Origin: Polyangiaceae bacterium
GTDB taxonomy: Bacteria; Myxococcota_A; Polyangia; Polyangiales; Polyangiaceae
DNA length: 34,594 nucleotides
Direction of reading: 5' to 3'
Assembly: GCA_025453595.1 (NCBI GenBank)
Contig: JALOQB010000020.1
Span: forward strand, 1 to 34,594
Positions within the stretch are counted from its first letter, which is position 1, and the number at the start of each line of letters is the position of its first letter. A program made the translations under genes and the position numbers. The notes under the pieces are model-generated. The model was not told the origin of the DNA. It did not search any database and saw nothing but the letters and a program-made list of their open reading frames with translations. Of this stretch, positions 1 to 7,371 are shown piece after piece.

Positions 1-1480
1 TCCAGGTGTCCTTGACCTCGCCGGGCAGGATGGTGAAGGAGTTGAAGGGGGGGGGCAGGTTGGTGGTGACGGTGGCCGGTTCGGCGGCGCCGACGAAGCG
101 AAGCACGTCGGGCTCGAGGTAGCCCCCCTTGGAGCGCACCGGGCTGCGGGTGAGGATGAACTGCTTGCCGAGGGATTCGAGGGGGAAGACCTGGTCTTCG
201 AGGTGATCGAGGCAGCAGGTATCTTTCTCGTCCCAGTCGGGGGCCTTGGGGATATCGAGGGTGCCCGGGGCGCCGGTGAGCTCGGAGCCGCTGAAGACAG
301 CGACCGGTTTGTCGGACACGACGAGGGAGCCGCTGAAGTCGGCGAGGCGCTCGACCTGGGTGCTCTCCTGGAGGGTGAAGGTGTCGCTCTCGAGGTTGAG
401 CACGTCGAAGGGGCCGAGGGTGAACTCGACGCTCTCGCCGGGCTGGATCGTGGGGATAGGCGGGGAGCTGGTGGTGTTGGCGTGGGTGCGCGTGGAGGGC
501 TTGACGGTCACCTTGGTGTTGGGCTGCGAGCCGACCACCGTGACGTACGAACGGCTCACGATCTTGGGCAACCCGGGGAACTCGATCTCGACCGGATGGC
601 CGGCGCCCCAGCCCAGGATCCGGTGAAATTTCCCGAGGGCGTTGGTGGGCAGCAGCAGCGAGGCGTCGTTGGAGAAGGCGTTCTCGAAGACGTTGAACTG
701 GTACACCACGATGGGAGAAGAAGAGACGACGTGGTAGGCGTTGGACGACAGGCAGGTGCCCGGGGCGTTGACGTCGTTGGGCTTGGGCCCACAGTCGAGC
801 TCGCGGGTCGGCAGCTTGATGGTCTTCAGCGTGCCCGCGGGGACGCTCACCTGACCCAGCACCTTGGGCGCCGGAGGCTGGCCGTAGGGGGCCTCGTTGT
901 ACTCGACGGTCACGTTGGCCGTGGCCTGCCCCGCGTTGGACACCACGATGCCCCAGGGGGCGCTGGCGGGGTCGTTGCCGGCGCCATCGAACTGATCGAG
1001 GTCCACCGCCCAGAACTCGCAGCCCACGTTGGAGGGGAGCCCGGCGGCCATGTCGCAGCCGGACTTGCACGCGCCGCCCTGGCAGACCTCCCCCTCGTTG
1101 ATCTTGCAGGTCTGGACGACGTTCCCCTCCTCGGGTTTCCCGCTATCGGGGCAGGTGCGCACCTCGTTGCCCAGGCAGACGGTGAAGCCCGGGTTGCACT
1201 CCAGGCACCCCTTGCCGTTGACACAGACGACGGGGCACGCCTGGGCCTCGCCCGGTGTTCCATCGTCGTTGCAGGGGGTGAACGCGCTGCCCGTGCAGAC
1301 CCCGCACGAGGGGCTACCGCCGCCTTGCCCGCCCTCGCCCCCCTCGCCCCCCTCGCCGCTTCCGCCGCTGCCTCCGGTCGAGGTCGTATCGGTGCCCGCC
1401 GTGCCGGTGCCGCCGCAGGCAAGAAGGGTGAGGGGGAAGGCGGCGAGCGCCGCCGCCAGGAGGGGTCGCAAGAAGGTCAT
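1..1480 (-). CDS. IgGFc-binding-like secreted lipoprotein (3' end outside window)
   Basis: About 493 residues are visible and the frame is still open at base 1, so the C-terminus lies outside the window. The start at 1480 gives a lipoprotein signal peptide ending in LLAC (Cys22). It is followed by a Gly/Glu/Ser-rich linker, a Cys-rich neck (roughly residues 50-130) and a beta-rich region beginning with GCEFWAVDLDQ. That block, followed by segments such as SSSPIVVYQFN, SYVTVVGSQPNTKVTV and SDKPVAVFSGSE, resembles the IgGFc-binding N-terminal-like domain common in myxobacterial surface lipoproteins. The family assignment is by recall of motifs, and the ligand is unknown. The gene begins 10 bases after the MlaE-like gene and has a purine-rich GGGGG just before ATG, so it is probably the last gene of the minus-strand operon. 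Expected location is the cell surface or outer membrane. Confidence 0.72.
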   Translation of the reverse strand, partial: MTFLRPLLAAALAAFPLTLLACGGTGTAGTDTTSTGGSGGSGEGGEGGEGGQGGGSPSCGVCTGSAFTPCNDDGTPGEAQACPVVCVNGKGCLECNPGFTVCLGNEVRTCPDSGKPEEGNVVQTCKINEGEVCQGGACKSGCDMAAGLPSNVGCEFWAVDLDQFDGAGNDPASAPWGIVVSNAGQATANVTVEYNEAPYGQPPAPKVLGQVSVPAGTLKTIKLPTRELDCGPKPNDVNAPGTCLSSNAYHVVSSSPIVVYQFNVFENAFSNDASLLLPTNALGKFHRILGWGAGHPVEIEFPGLPKIVSRSYVTVVGSQPNTKVTVKPSTRTHANTTSSPPIPTIQPGESVEFTLGPFDVLNLESDTFTLQESTQVERLADFSGSLVVSDKPVAVFSGSELTGAPGTLDIPKAPDWDEKDTCCLDHLEDQVFPLESLGKQFILTRSPVRSKGGYLEPDVLRFVGAAEPATVTTNLPPPFNSFTILPGEVKDTW

Positions 1481-1490
1481 CCCCCTACAA

Positions 1491-2279
1491 TTAGCGCCAC
1501 TCGGACAGCGCGTAGACCGAAATCACCGCGTTCAGCAGGAAGCACCCGAAGAAGCCCCGGGTCGACCCCTGGGCGTTCGCCCTGGGGATCTCGGCGAAGT
1601 GACGCCCCACGGAGAGACCGTAAAAACTGCTGATCGCGCCGATGGTGAGGCCAAAGATCACCGCCTTCAGCAGCGCCAGGACCAGCGTCCCCGGGGTCAA
1701 AGCGCCCAGGACCTGGCCCAGCCGCAGCCCCGCGGACACCTGGTTCAGCGCCTTCGCCGTCAGGAACCCGCCGACCAGCGCCGCCGCCCCCGTCAGGATC
1801 GTCAGCCCCACCGCCGCCACGATCATCCCCACCAGCCTCGGCAGCACCAGGAAATAGTCGACGTTCACCCCGATCGCCTCCAGCGCCTCCACCTCCCGGT
1901 TGACCCGCATGTACCCCAGCTCCGTCGTGATCGCCGTCCCCGAGCGGCCCACCAGCAGCACCGCGATCACGATCGGGATCAGCTCCCCCACCGTCGCCTG
2001 CGCCACCACCACCGGCACGTGCGGCGCCAGCCCGTTCGGCCTCATCAGCCCGTCCGCAGCCGCCGTCACGAAGGCCCCCAGCGTCACCCCGATCGTCAAG
2101 AACATCACCAGCGGCTCCACGGCTGTATGGAATATCTGTACAGCGACGGAGCGAGCCAGCAGCCGGGCGCCCCGGCCTCGCTCCAGCCAGGCCCCCTTGA
2201 GGGCGGCGTAGGGCAGCAGGTAGGCGGCGAAGAACTCGCGGGACTGGGCGATGGTCCAGCGGCCGAGGGCGCCGATCAT
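1491..2279 (-). CDS. mlaE: MlaE/YrbE-family ABC transporter permease
   Basis: A 262-residue, multi-pass inner-membrane protein, the usual length for MlaE permeases. The family signature is clear: GRSGTAITTELG at residues 111-122 followed by MRVNREVEALEAIGVN, with hydrophobic segments around residues 50-75, 90-112, 145-175 and 195-215 and a last one near the C-terminus. MlaE proteins pair with an MlaF ATPase and an MCE (MlaD) protein to move phospholipids between the membranes of diderm bacteria. Neither partner is present in the visible operon, so it must use partners encoded elsewhere or have another role. The start overlaps the stop of the radical SAM-PCMT gene by 4 bases (ATGA), which suggests translational coupling. 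The family is secure and the specific substrate is inference. Confidence 0.87.
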   Translation of the reverse strand: MIGALGRWTIAQSREFFAAYLLPYAALKGAWLERGRGARLLARSVAVQIFHTAVEPLVMFLTIGVTLGAFVTAAADGLMRPNGLAPHVPVVVAQATVGELIPIVIAVLLVGRSGTAITTELGYMRVNREVEALEAIGVNVDYFLVLPRLVGMIVAAVGLTILTGAAALVGGFLTAKALNQVSAGLRLGQVLGALTPGTLVLALLKAVIFGLTIGAISSFYGLSVGRHFAEIPRANAQGSTRGFFGCFLLNAVISVYALSEWR

Positions 2280-4417
2280 GGGCGCACCTCGCCGCGATCA
2301 CGCACGTACCTCACGGGGCCCAGGGGGCGCTGCCGGAGCTGCCCGCGGGTGCGCTCGAAGAGGACGAGCTGCTGGGGCTCCCCCGGGCCGACCGGCGCGA
2401 CGAGGCGGCCGCCCTCCGGCAGGGCGTCGAGCCACCCCGGGGGGACCTGCCGCACGGCGAAGGTGACGCTGACGCGAGGGGCCGGGGCCCAGCGCCAGGT
2501 CTCGTGGGCGTCCCCCTGGTGGGCCTCGACGTTGGGCAGCGCGGCGAGGTTCTCCCGGGCGAGGGCGGCGAGCTCCGGGTCGAGCTCGATGGTCCAGACG
2601 CGCCCCGCGGGGCCGACGAGGGCGCTGGCCAGGGCGGCGCCGTAGCCCGTGCCGCTCCCCAGCTCGACCAGCGGATCCCCCGGGCCCAGCCCCAGCGCCT
2701 CGTAGCTGGCGGCGTAGGCATGCATCGCCGACAGGGTGGAGAGCCCGTCGTCCGAGAGCCACAGCGCCTCGTCCCGATCGGACTCGCAGGCGTCCTCGAG
2801 CCTCGTGAAGCGCTCCCGCGGGGTCGCCAGGAGCGCCTCCGTCATCGCCGCGCTCAGCCCCTCCAGGTGCCCTCGCCCCACCTGGCGCGCCCGGGCCTCC
2901 CGGGCGGCCTGCGCCAGCGCCACGTCCTCGCGCAGCGCCCGGCGTCGTTGCGCCTGCGGAGGCCCCTCCAGCAGCCCACGCCACAGGTGCTCCAGCGCCA
3001 GCTTGCGCAGCGTGAGGCGCGGTTCGGTGAGCTGCACCTGCTCCTCGATGGCACGGTCAAAATAAGACCGAGCTGGCCCCTGGTAAGCGAAGCGCGAGGG
3101 GAGCTCCCGGACGATGGGGTCAAGGAGCTCGGCCTTGAGGCGGAGGGTGGAGCGGAAGTCGAGGGAGTGGGAGGGGTCGACCCACTCGGAGAGGAAATCT
3201 TGATCGCCGTCGTGCCACCAGGGGTAACGGCGCGGGAGGAAGCCGGTCTCTTGCTGCCACCGCGGGAGCTCTTCGTCGATGGGGGAGCCGGGGTAGAGGC
3301 GAAAGGGGTCGACGGAGACGAAGCCGGTGGTGCCGCGGGGGTCGTCGAGGAACAGGCGGCGGAGGTAGGCGGCGGTGGTGCGGATGGAGGCCTCGGTCTC
3401 GCCGGGGTGGCCCAGGATGATGTTGGCGCCGAAGGGGACCTGGAGCTCGCGGGCCCAGGCGCCGATCCGGAGCATGCGCTCGAGGGATTCGCCCCGGCGT
3501 CCGCCCTTGCGGATGCGGTGTACCTGGTCAGGGTCGCCGGATTCGAGGCCGAAGCCGGGGGCGACGTTGGCGCGGGCCATCAGCTCGAGGTCCTCGTGCT
3601 CCACGAGGTCGATGCGGATCAGCAGCCAGATCTTGTCGGCGCGGAGGGGGCGGCGCGCCAGCCCTTCGAGGAGGGCGCGGCGCCAGGCTTGTTTCATGCC
3701 GAAGAGGGCGTCGGCGACGAAGAGGGTCCAGCCTCGCAGGTCGAGGAAGCGATCGAGGCGGTGCAGCTCGTCGAGGGCCTCGTCGGGGGAGAGGGCACGC
3801 CAGGAGGTGTCGCGCTTGGCGCGCTCCATGCAGAACGCGCAGTCGTAGGGGCACCCCCGGGACAGGTAGATCTCGGCCTGGGAGGCCACCTGGCGTGCGA
3901 CCGGCAGGTAGCGCGCCAGGAGGGACCAGTCGTAGCCGCCGGGGCCGGGAGAGGAGGCAGGCCCGAGGCGCCGTTGCAGGGGGCGCTTGCCGGCGATCAG
4001 GGCCTCGACGAGCCGGGCGATGGGGCCCTCTCCGTCGCCCTGGATCACGTAATCGTAGGGAGAATCTCTACCCTCGAAATCGCCGGGTCTGGCGGAGGGG
4101 TGGTAGCCACCGACGGCGAGCCAGGCGCGGGGAGAGGCGCGGCGGAGGAGGGCGCCGATGGCGAGGGTCTTGAGGTAATCGTAGGAGGAGTAGCAGGCGA
4201 CGCCGATGAGGTCGTAGCCGGCGCCGAGGCGGAGGAGATCGATGGGGCCGAGGGCGCGCTCCAGGTCGAGGTCGACGACGGTGACGAGGGCGCCGGCGGC
4301 GCGGGCGGAGGCGGCGAGGGAGAGGAGCTGGGGGACGCCGAAATTGCCGCCGCCGCCGAAGAGACCGCCGGGCCAGAGGAGCAAGACGCGGGGTTGACCG
4401 GGGGGAGGCACGGTCAC
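2276..4417 (-). CDS. Radical SAM (B12-binding-like) protein fused to a PCMT-type methyltransferase
   Basis: A 713-residue, two-part enzyme. Residues 1-150 resemble a B12-binding Rossmann domain (IGVACYSSYD near 71, then VGGYHPSARP), but the classic DxHxxG cobalamin ligand motif is not seen. The radical SAM cluster motif CPYDCAFC gives Cys189, Cys193 and Cys196, followed by a TIM-barrel-like region to about residue 390. After a helical linker, residues 525-710 resemble protein-L-isoaspartate O-methyltransferase: GLSTLSAMHAYAASYEAL, then the SAM-binding loop VELGSGTGYG at 584-593 and an acidic ELDPELAALARENL. The enzyme could therefore bind SAM at two sites for different chemistries. It overlaps both the upstream SPASM gene and the downstream MlaE gene by 4 bases. 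The substrate is unknown; a ribosomally made peptide or a lipid are both possible. Confidence 0.83.
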   Translation of the reverse strand: MTVPPPGQPRVLLLWPGGLFGGGGNFGVPQLLSLAASARAAGALVTVVDLDLERALGPIDLLRLGAGYDLIGVACYSSYDYLKTLAIGALLRRASPRAWLAVGGYHPSARPGDFEGRDSPYDYVIQGDGEGPIARLVEALIAGKRPLQRRLGPASSPGPGGYDWSLLARYLPVARQVASQAEIYLSRGCPYDCAFCMERAKRDTSWRALSPDEALDELHRLDRFLDLRGWTLFVADALFGMKQAWRRALLEGLARRPLRADKIWLLIRIDLVEHEDLELMARANVAPGFGLESGDPDQVHRIRKGGRRGESLERMLRIGAWARELQVPFGANIILGHPGETEASIRTTAAYLRRLFLDDPRGTTGFVSVDPFRLYPGSPIDEELPRWQQETGFLPRRYPWWHDGDQDFLSEWVDPSHSLDFRSTLRLKAELLDPIVRELPSRFAYQGPARSYFDRAIEEQVQLTEPRLTLRKLALEHLWRGLLEGPPQAQRRRALREDVALAQAAREARARQVGRGHLEGLSAAMTEALLATPRERFTRLEDACESDRDEALWLSDDGLSTLSAMHAYAASYEALGLGPGDPLVELGSGTGYGAALASALVGPAGRVWTIELDPELAALARENLAALPNVEAHQGDAHETWRWAPAPRVSVTFAVRQVPPGWLDALPEGGRLVAPVGPGEPQQLVLFERTRGQLRQRPLGPVRYVRDRGEVRP

Positions 4418-5511
4418 CCTGCCAGGGTCACGAGGCGCCGCTTGCCGTCGGAGCGCAGCCGCTGGAGGTGAGCCTCGAAGTCATCGTCGACATGCTGCCA
4501 TAGCACGGGGTCGGGCTTGCTGCGGTCGCCGAGGGCCCACACGGAAGCGGCGCCGCAGCCGCCGCCGCAGGAGGAGGCGTGGAGGCAGCCCTCGCAGAAG
4601 GCGGGGAGCTGGTCCCGGTAGCGGGAGACGACGGGGGAGCGGAGGAGCTCGCGGACATCGACGGATGCGTCGAGGAGGTCGAGGGAGGCGAGGGGGGTGC
4701 CGTGGAGGGTGCAGTTGCGCAGCCGACCGTCGGGGCCGAGGACGAACTCCTGGAGGGGGGTGCCGACGGGGCAGAAGCCGAAGCGGATGGGCGCGTAGGC
4801 GTCGAGGTCGATCATGCAGGGAGGGATGGGCATGGTGACGCTGAGCTGGAAGCCGCGATCGCGTGCGAAGGGGAGGGCCTGATCGAGGGCGGCGACGAGG
4901 TCGCTGCGGGACGGGAGCAGCGAGGCGATCTGTCCGACCGCGTAGCCGGCGGGGCTGAAGCGGCTGAGGGCCACGTGCTCGACGCCGAGGGAGGCCCAGA
5001 GGGCGAGGGTGGCGCCGAGGTGGTGGGCGTTCTTCCGGGTCACGACGACGCAGCCGACGACCGGGACCCGGTGGGTGCGCAGCAGCTGGATCCCCGCCAG
5101 GGTCTTCGGGAAGTGCCCTGGCCCCACGTGCTCCTCGTGGAGCGCGGCGTCGGGGCCGTTGAGGGTGATCTGCACGAAGTGCAGCGCGTAGCGGCCCAGG
5201 CGGCTGGCCAGCTGCTCGGTGACGACGCCGCCGTTGGAGATCATCTGGACAGGGACCGAGCGATCCTGGAGCAGGTCGAGGACCTCGAAGAGATCGTGGC
5301 GAGAGAAGGGTTCGCCGCCGGTGAGGGTGACCCGCTCGACCGGCACCGCATCGAGGAACTTCTCGATGCGGCGGAGCAGGACGTCGGTGGCAGGCTGGCG
5401 CAGCTCGGCCCCGTTGTCGTCGCGCCAGGCGTTGTAGCAGTAGTCACACTTCTGGTTGCAGTGCGGCGTGAGCTCGACGGCCAGGCTGTACCCCTGGGTT
5501 CCAGCGGTCAT
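4414..5511 (-). CDS. Radical SAM protein with SPASM-like C-terminal cluster domain
   Basis: 365 residues from the ATG at 5511, chosen because AGGG lies 7 bases upstream and the protein then begins just before the first strand of the fold; an upstream in-frame start at 5709 would add an unlikely Arg/Ser/Ala-rich leader and overlap the divergent gene. The cluster motif CNQKCDYC places Cys18, Cys22 and Cys25. TLTGGEPF is the usual SAM-contacting GGE motif. The C-terminal part has FCPVG, a lone NC, then CEGCLHASSCGGGC, which is the Cys spacing of a SPASM/Twitch domain holding extra iron-sulfur clusters. Such proteins commonly modify peptides or proteins, as PqqE and AlbA-like enzymes do. It is the first gene of the minus-strand operon and overlaps the next radical SAM gene by 4 bases. 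No candidate precursor peptide was found beside it. Confidence 0.85.
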   Translation of the reverse strand: MTAGTQGYSLAVELTPHCNQKCDYCYNAWRDDNGAELRQPATDVLLRRIEKFLDAVPVERVTLTGGEPFSRHDLFEVLDLLQDRSVPVQMISNGGVVTEQLASRLGRYALHFVQITLNGPDAALHEEHVGPGHFPKTLAGIQLLRTHRVPVVGCVVVTRKNAHHLGATLALWASLGVEHVALSRFSPAGYAVGQIASLLPSRSDLVAALDQALPFARDRGFQLSVTMPIPPCMIDLDAYAPIRFGFCPVGTPLQEFVLGPDGRLRNCTLHGTPLASLDLLDASVDVRELLRSPVVSRYRDQLPAFCEGCLHASSCGGGCGAASVWALGDRSKPDPVLWQHVDDDFEAHLQRLRSDGKRRLVTLAG

Positions 5512-5581
5512 GATCGCCCTAGGATACACGCTCCCGGCGTTCGATGCGGCGTTCCCCGCGGGAGGCGCTACCCTGCGGCCG
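5512..5581. promoter_or_regulatory. Divergent promoter region
   Basis: A 70-base gap separates the starts of the radical SAM operon (minus) and the barrel-like gene (plus), so promoters for both must lie here or inside the coding ends. I could not pick out convincing -35/-10 boxes or an operator. The assignment rests on gene orientation only. Confidence 0.35.
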
Positions 5582-6934
5582 ATGATGGATGCGAGGGTGC
5601 TTGCGTCGTGGGCAAGCCTGGCGAGCCTGCTGGTGGTGTCGAGCGCGAGGGCCGAGGGGGCGGCGGATCCGGGGGGAGAAGACGGGATCCTGAGCGATCT
5701 GGAGCGCATCGTGACCGCCGAGGAGTCCTCGGGGTGGTTCCTGGATGCGACGCACCTGACGGCGCTCTACCCGGTGCTGCTGCAGACGGTCTGCCAGGCG
5801 ACGCCGGAGGCGCGCCAGGGGGCCCTGGCGAAGGTGGAGGCTCGCGCGGCGATGGCGGGGGACCCGAGGGCGCTTTTTGCAAGGGACGGGCGCCTGTCGA
5901 CGGCGGCAGAGCGGGCGCTGTCGCAGCAGCGACAGCTTCAGTTGCTCCGGCTCGCGGTCGACGGATCGGCCCGGGATTGCCCCTTCTGGATCGAGCCACG
6001 GCAGGGGTTCGGGGGGCGTCAGACCTACCAGCGGCGCTGGTTCCTGTCGTTTGAATCCGGCGGGCTGCTCCAGCTACGGCGCACGATGGGGGGCTGGACC
6101 TACGGCGGCGGTGGGGTGGGGCGGTTGCTGGGGGGGTACGGCCTCCACCGCCGCCTCTCGGTGCTCGCGGGGGCCGAGTTCGCCGGGGGGGCGATGCTGC
6201 GGCCAGGGGGCGAGAAGAACGGATTTGTGATCAACTATTTCTCGGCGCTCCCGGTGCTGCTACGGCTCCACGGGGTCTCGTGGCATTACGACCTGGAGGG
6301 GGCGTTTGTCTCGATGTTCCAGGCAGACAACACGAGCTTCAGCCACGGGGCGCGGGTGGGGGCGGCGGTGGGGGTCTCGGCGCTCCGTACGCGGTTCTTC
6401 ATCCCGTGGGCAGGGGCGGCGATCGCCTTCGAGCATTACTTCGAGGGGGGCGGGCGGGCGTCGCAGCAGTTTCTCCGGGCGGGCTTGCGGGTCGGGGCCG
6501 TGTGGGGGCCTTTACCGGCGACCCGGAAGGCCGTACCTCTCGGGTCATGGCGGGCAAGGTGGTGGTCATCACCGGGAGCACCCGGGGCATCGGCTTCGGG
6601 CTGGCAGACGCGTTCGCGGGGCTCGGGTGCCGGGTGGTGCTGTCGGGGCGCTCGGCGGGGGCTGTCGAGCGGGCGATCGAGCAGCTCGCGGCGCGCCACG
6701 GGCGGGAGCGCCTCGCCGGTGCGGCCTGCGACGTGGCGGTCCGCGAGCAGGTCGAGGCCCTCTGGGACACCGCCGCGCGGGCCTTCGGCGGCGTCGATCT
6801 ATGGGTCAACAACGCGGGGGTGTGCAACGCGCAGCGGCCGCTGTGCGAGCTGCCGGCGAGCGAGATCGACGCGGTGGTGGGGGCCAACGTGCTGGGGACC
6901 ATGCACGGCTCGCACGTGGCCCTGCTCCGGATGA
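5582..6934 (+). CDS. Exported beta-barrel-like protein, 3' end overlapping the next gene
   Basis: The start at 5582 (ATGATG; 5585 equally possible) gives an N-terminal signal peptide with a hydrophobic core and an SARA-E cleavage-like site. Residues about 30-140 are helical. From about residue 150 to 320 there are alternating aromatic/Gly strands (RRWFLSFESGGLLQLRR, WTYGGGGVGRLLGGYG, FFIPWAGAAIAFEHYFEGG, FLRAGLRVGAVWG), typical of a small outer-membrane barrel. I do not recognise a named family. The sensible protein sequence ends around base 6540, yet the first in-frame stop is TGA at 6932-6934, inside the SDR gene. The last ~130 residues are Arg/Ser/Gly-rich and look like a shadow frame. Either the C-terminus is truly extended, or the annotated frame hides a sequence error or a frameshift. 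Confidence 0.6.
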   Translation: MMDARVLASWASLASLLVVSSARAEGAADPGGEDGILSDLERIVTAEESSGWFLDATHLTALYPVLLQTVCQATPEARQGALAKVEARAAMAGDPRALFARDGRLSTAAERALSQQRQLQLLRLAVDGSARDCPFWIEPRQGFGGRQTYQRRWFLSFESGGLLQLRRTMGGWTYGGGGVGRLLGGYGLHRRLSVLAGAEFAGGAMLRPGGEKNGFVINYFSALPVLLRLHGVSWHYDLEGAFVSMFQADNTSFSHGARVGAAVGVSALRTRFFIPWAGAAIAFEHYFEGGGRASQQFLRAGLRVGAVWGPLPATRKAVPLGSWRARWWSSPGAPGASASGWQTRSRGSGAGWCCRGARRGLSSGRSSSSRRATGGSASPVRPATWRSASRSRPSGTPPRGPSAASIYGSTTRGCATRSGRCASCRRARSTRWWGPTCWGPCTARTWPCSG

Positions 6935-7368
6935 GGGAGCAGGGGCGGGGGCATATCTTCAACATGGAGGGGTGGGGGAGCCGGGGCGAATGGCTCCCCG
7001 GGATGACCCTGTACGCGAGCACCAAGCGAGCGCTCCGCCACTTCAGCGACGGGCTCGCGCGCGAGCTACGAGGGGGGCCCGTGCGGCTGGGGACCATGAG
7101 CCCGGGGATGGTGGCCACCGACGCGCTGGTGCAGGCCTACCAGCAGGGGGACCACGCCAACTGGCGACGCATGCGCTGGCTCTTTCGCTTCGTGATCGAC
7201 CCGCCGGAGGTCGTCTGCGGCTGGCTTGCCCGCGCCGCGCTCGCGAACCCGCGCAACGGCGCGCGCCTGCTCTGGATGACCCCCTGGCGCCTGGCGATCC
7301 GCTTCCTTCAGCCGAGGTATTACCTGAGAAACCCGGTCGCCGGCACCGCGCTGGAGCAGATCGGATAG
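6547..7368 (+). CDS. Short-chain dehydrogenase/reductase, NYC1/NOL-like
   Basis: 273 residues with a complete classical SDR pattern: the cofactor loop TGSTRGIG at residues 9-16, NNAG at 88-91, Ser145 (in FNMEGWGSRGEW) and the catalytic pair Tyr156-x3-Lys160 (YASTK). The segment HIFNMEGWGS followed by YASTKRALRHF recalls the chlorophyll b reductase (NYC1/NOL) branch of SDRs, which also occurs in non-photosynthetic bacteria with unknown substrates, so a photosynthetic role is not implied. The start at 6547 lies inside the 3' part of the preceding frame. The stop is only 3 bases before the hydroxylase gene, so these two are probably cotranscribed and may act on the same lipid or sterol-like substrate (inference). 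Confidence 0.88.
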   Translation: MAGKVVVITGSTRGIGFGLADAFAGLGCRVVLSGRSAGAVERAIEQLAARHGRERLAGAACDVAVREQVEALWDTAARAFGGVDLWVNNAGVCNAQRPLCELPASEIDAVVGANVLGTMHGSHVALLRMREQGRGHIFNMEGWGSRGEWLPGMTLYASTKRALRHFSDGLARELRGGPVRLGTMSPGMVATDALVQAYQQGDHANWRRMRWLFRFVIDPPEVVCGWLARAALANPRNGARLLWMTPWRLAIRFLQPRYYLRNPVAGTALEQIG

Positions 7369-7371
7369 GCC

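Noticed and set aside
203..1633. Long plus-strand open frame of 476 codons
   Set aside because: Its Gly/Ala/Arg-rich translation has no domain sense and lies opposite the IgGFc-binding-like lipoprotein and the end of the MlaE gene, which both have clear motifs. High GC removes stops from shadow frames.
2504..4471. 655-codon plus-strand frame opposite the radical SAM-PCMT gene
   Set aside because: Antisense to a gene with intact cluster and SAM motifs; composition is biased to Gly, Glu and Ala with no recognisable segment.
5512..5581. Possible short precursor peptide for the radical SAM enzymes
   Set aside because: The gap is only 70 bases and contains no short frame with a ribosome site and a leader-core pattern.
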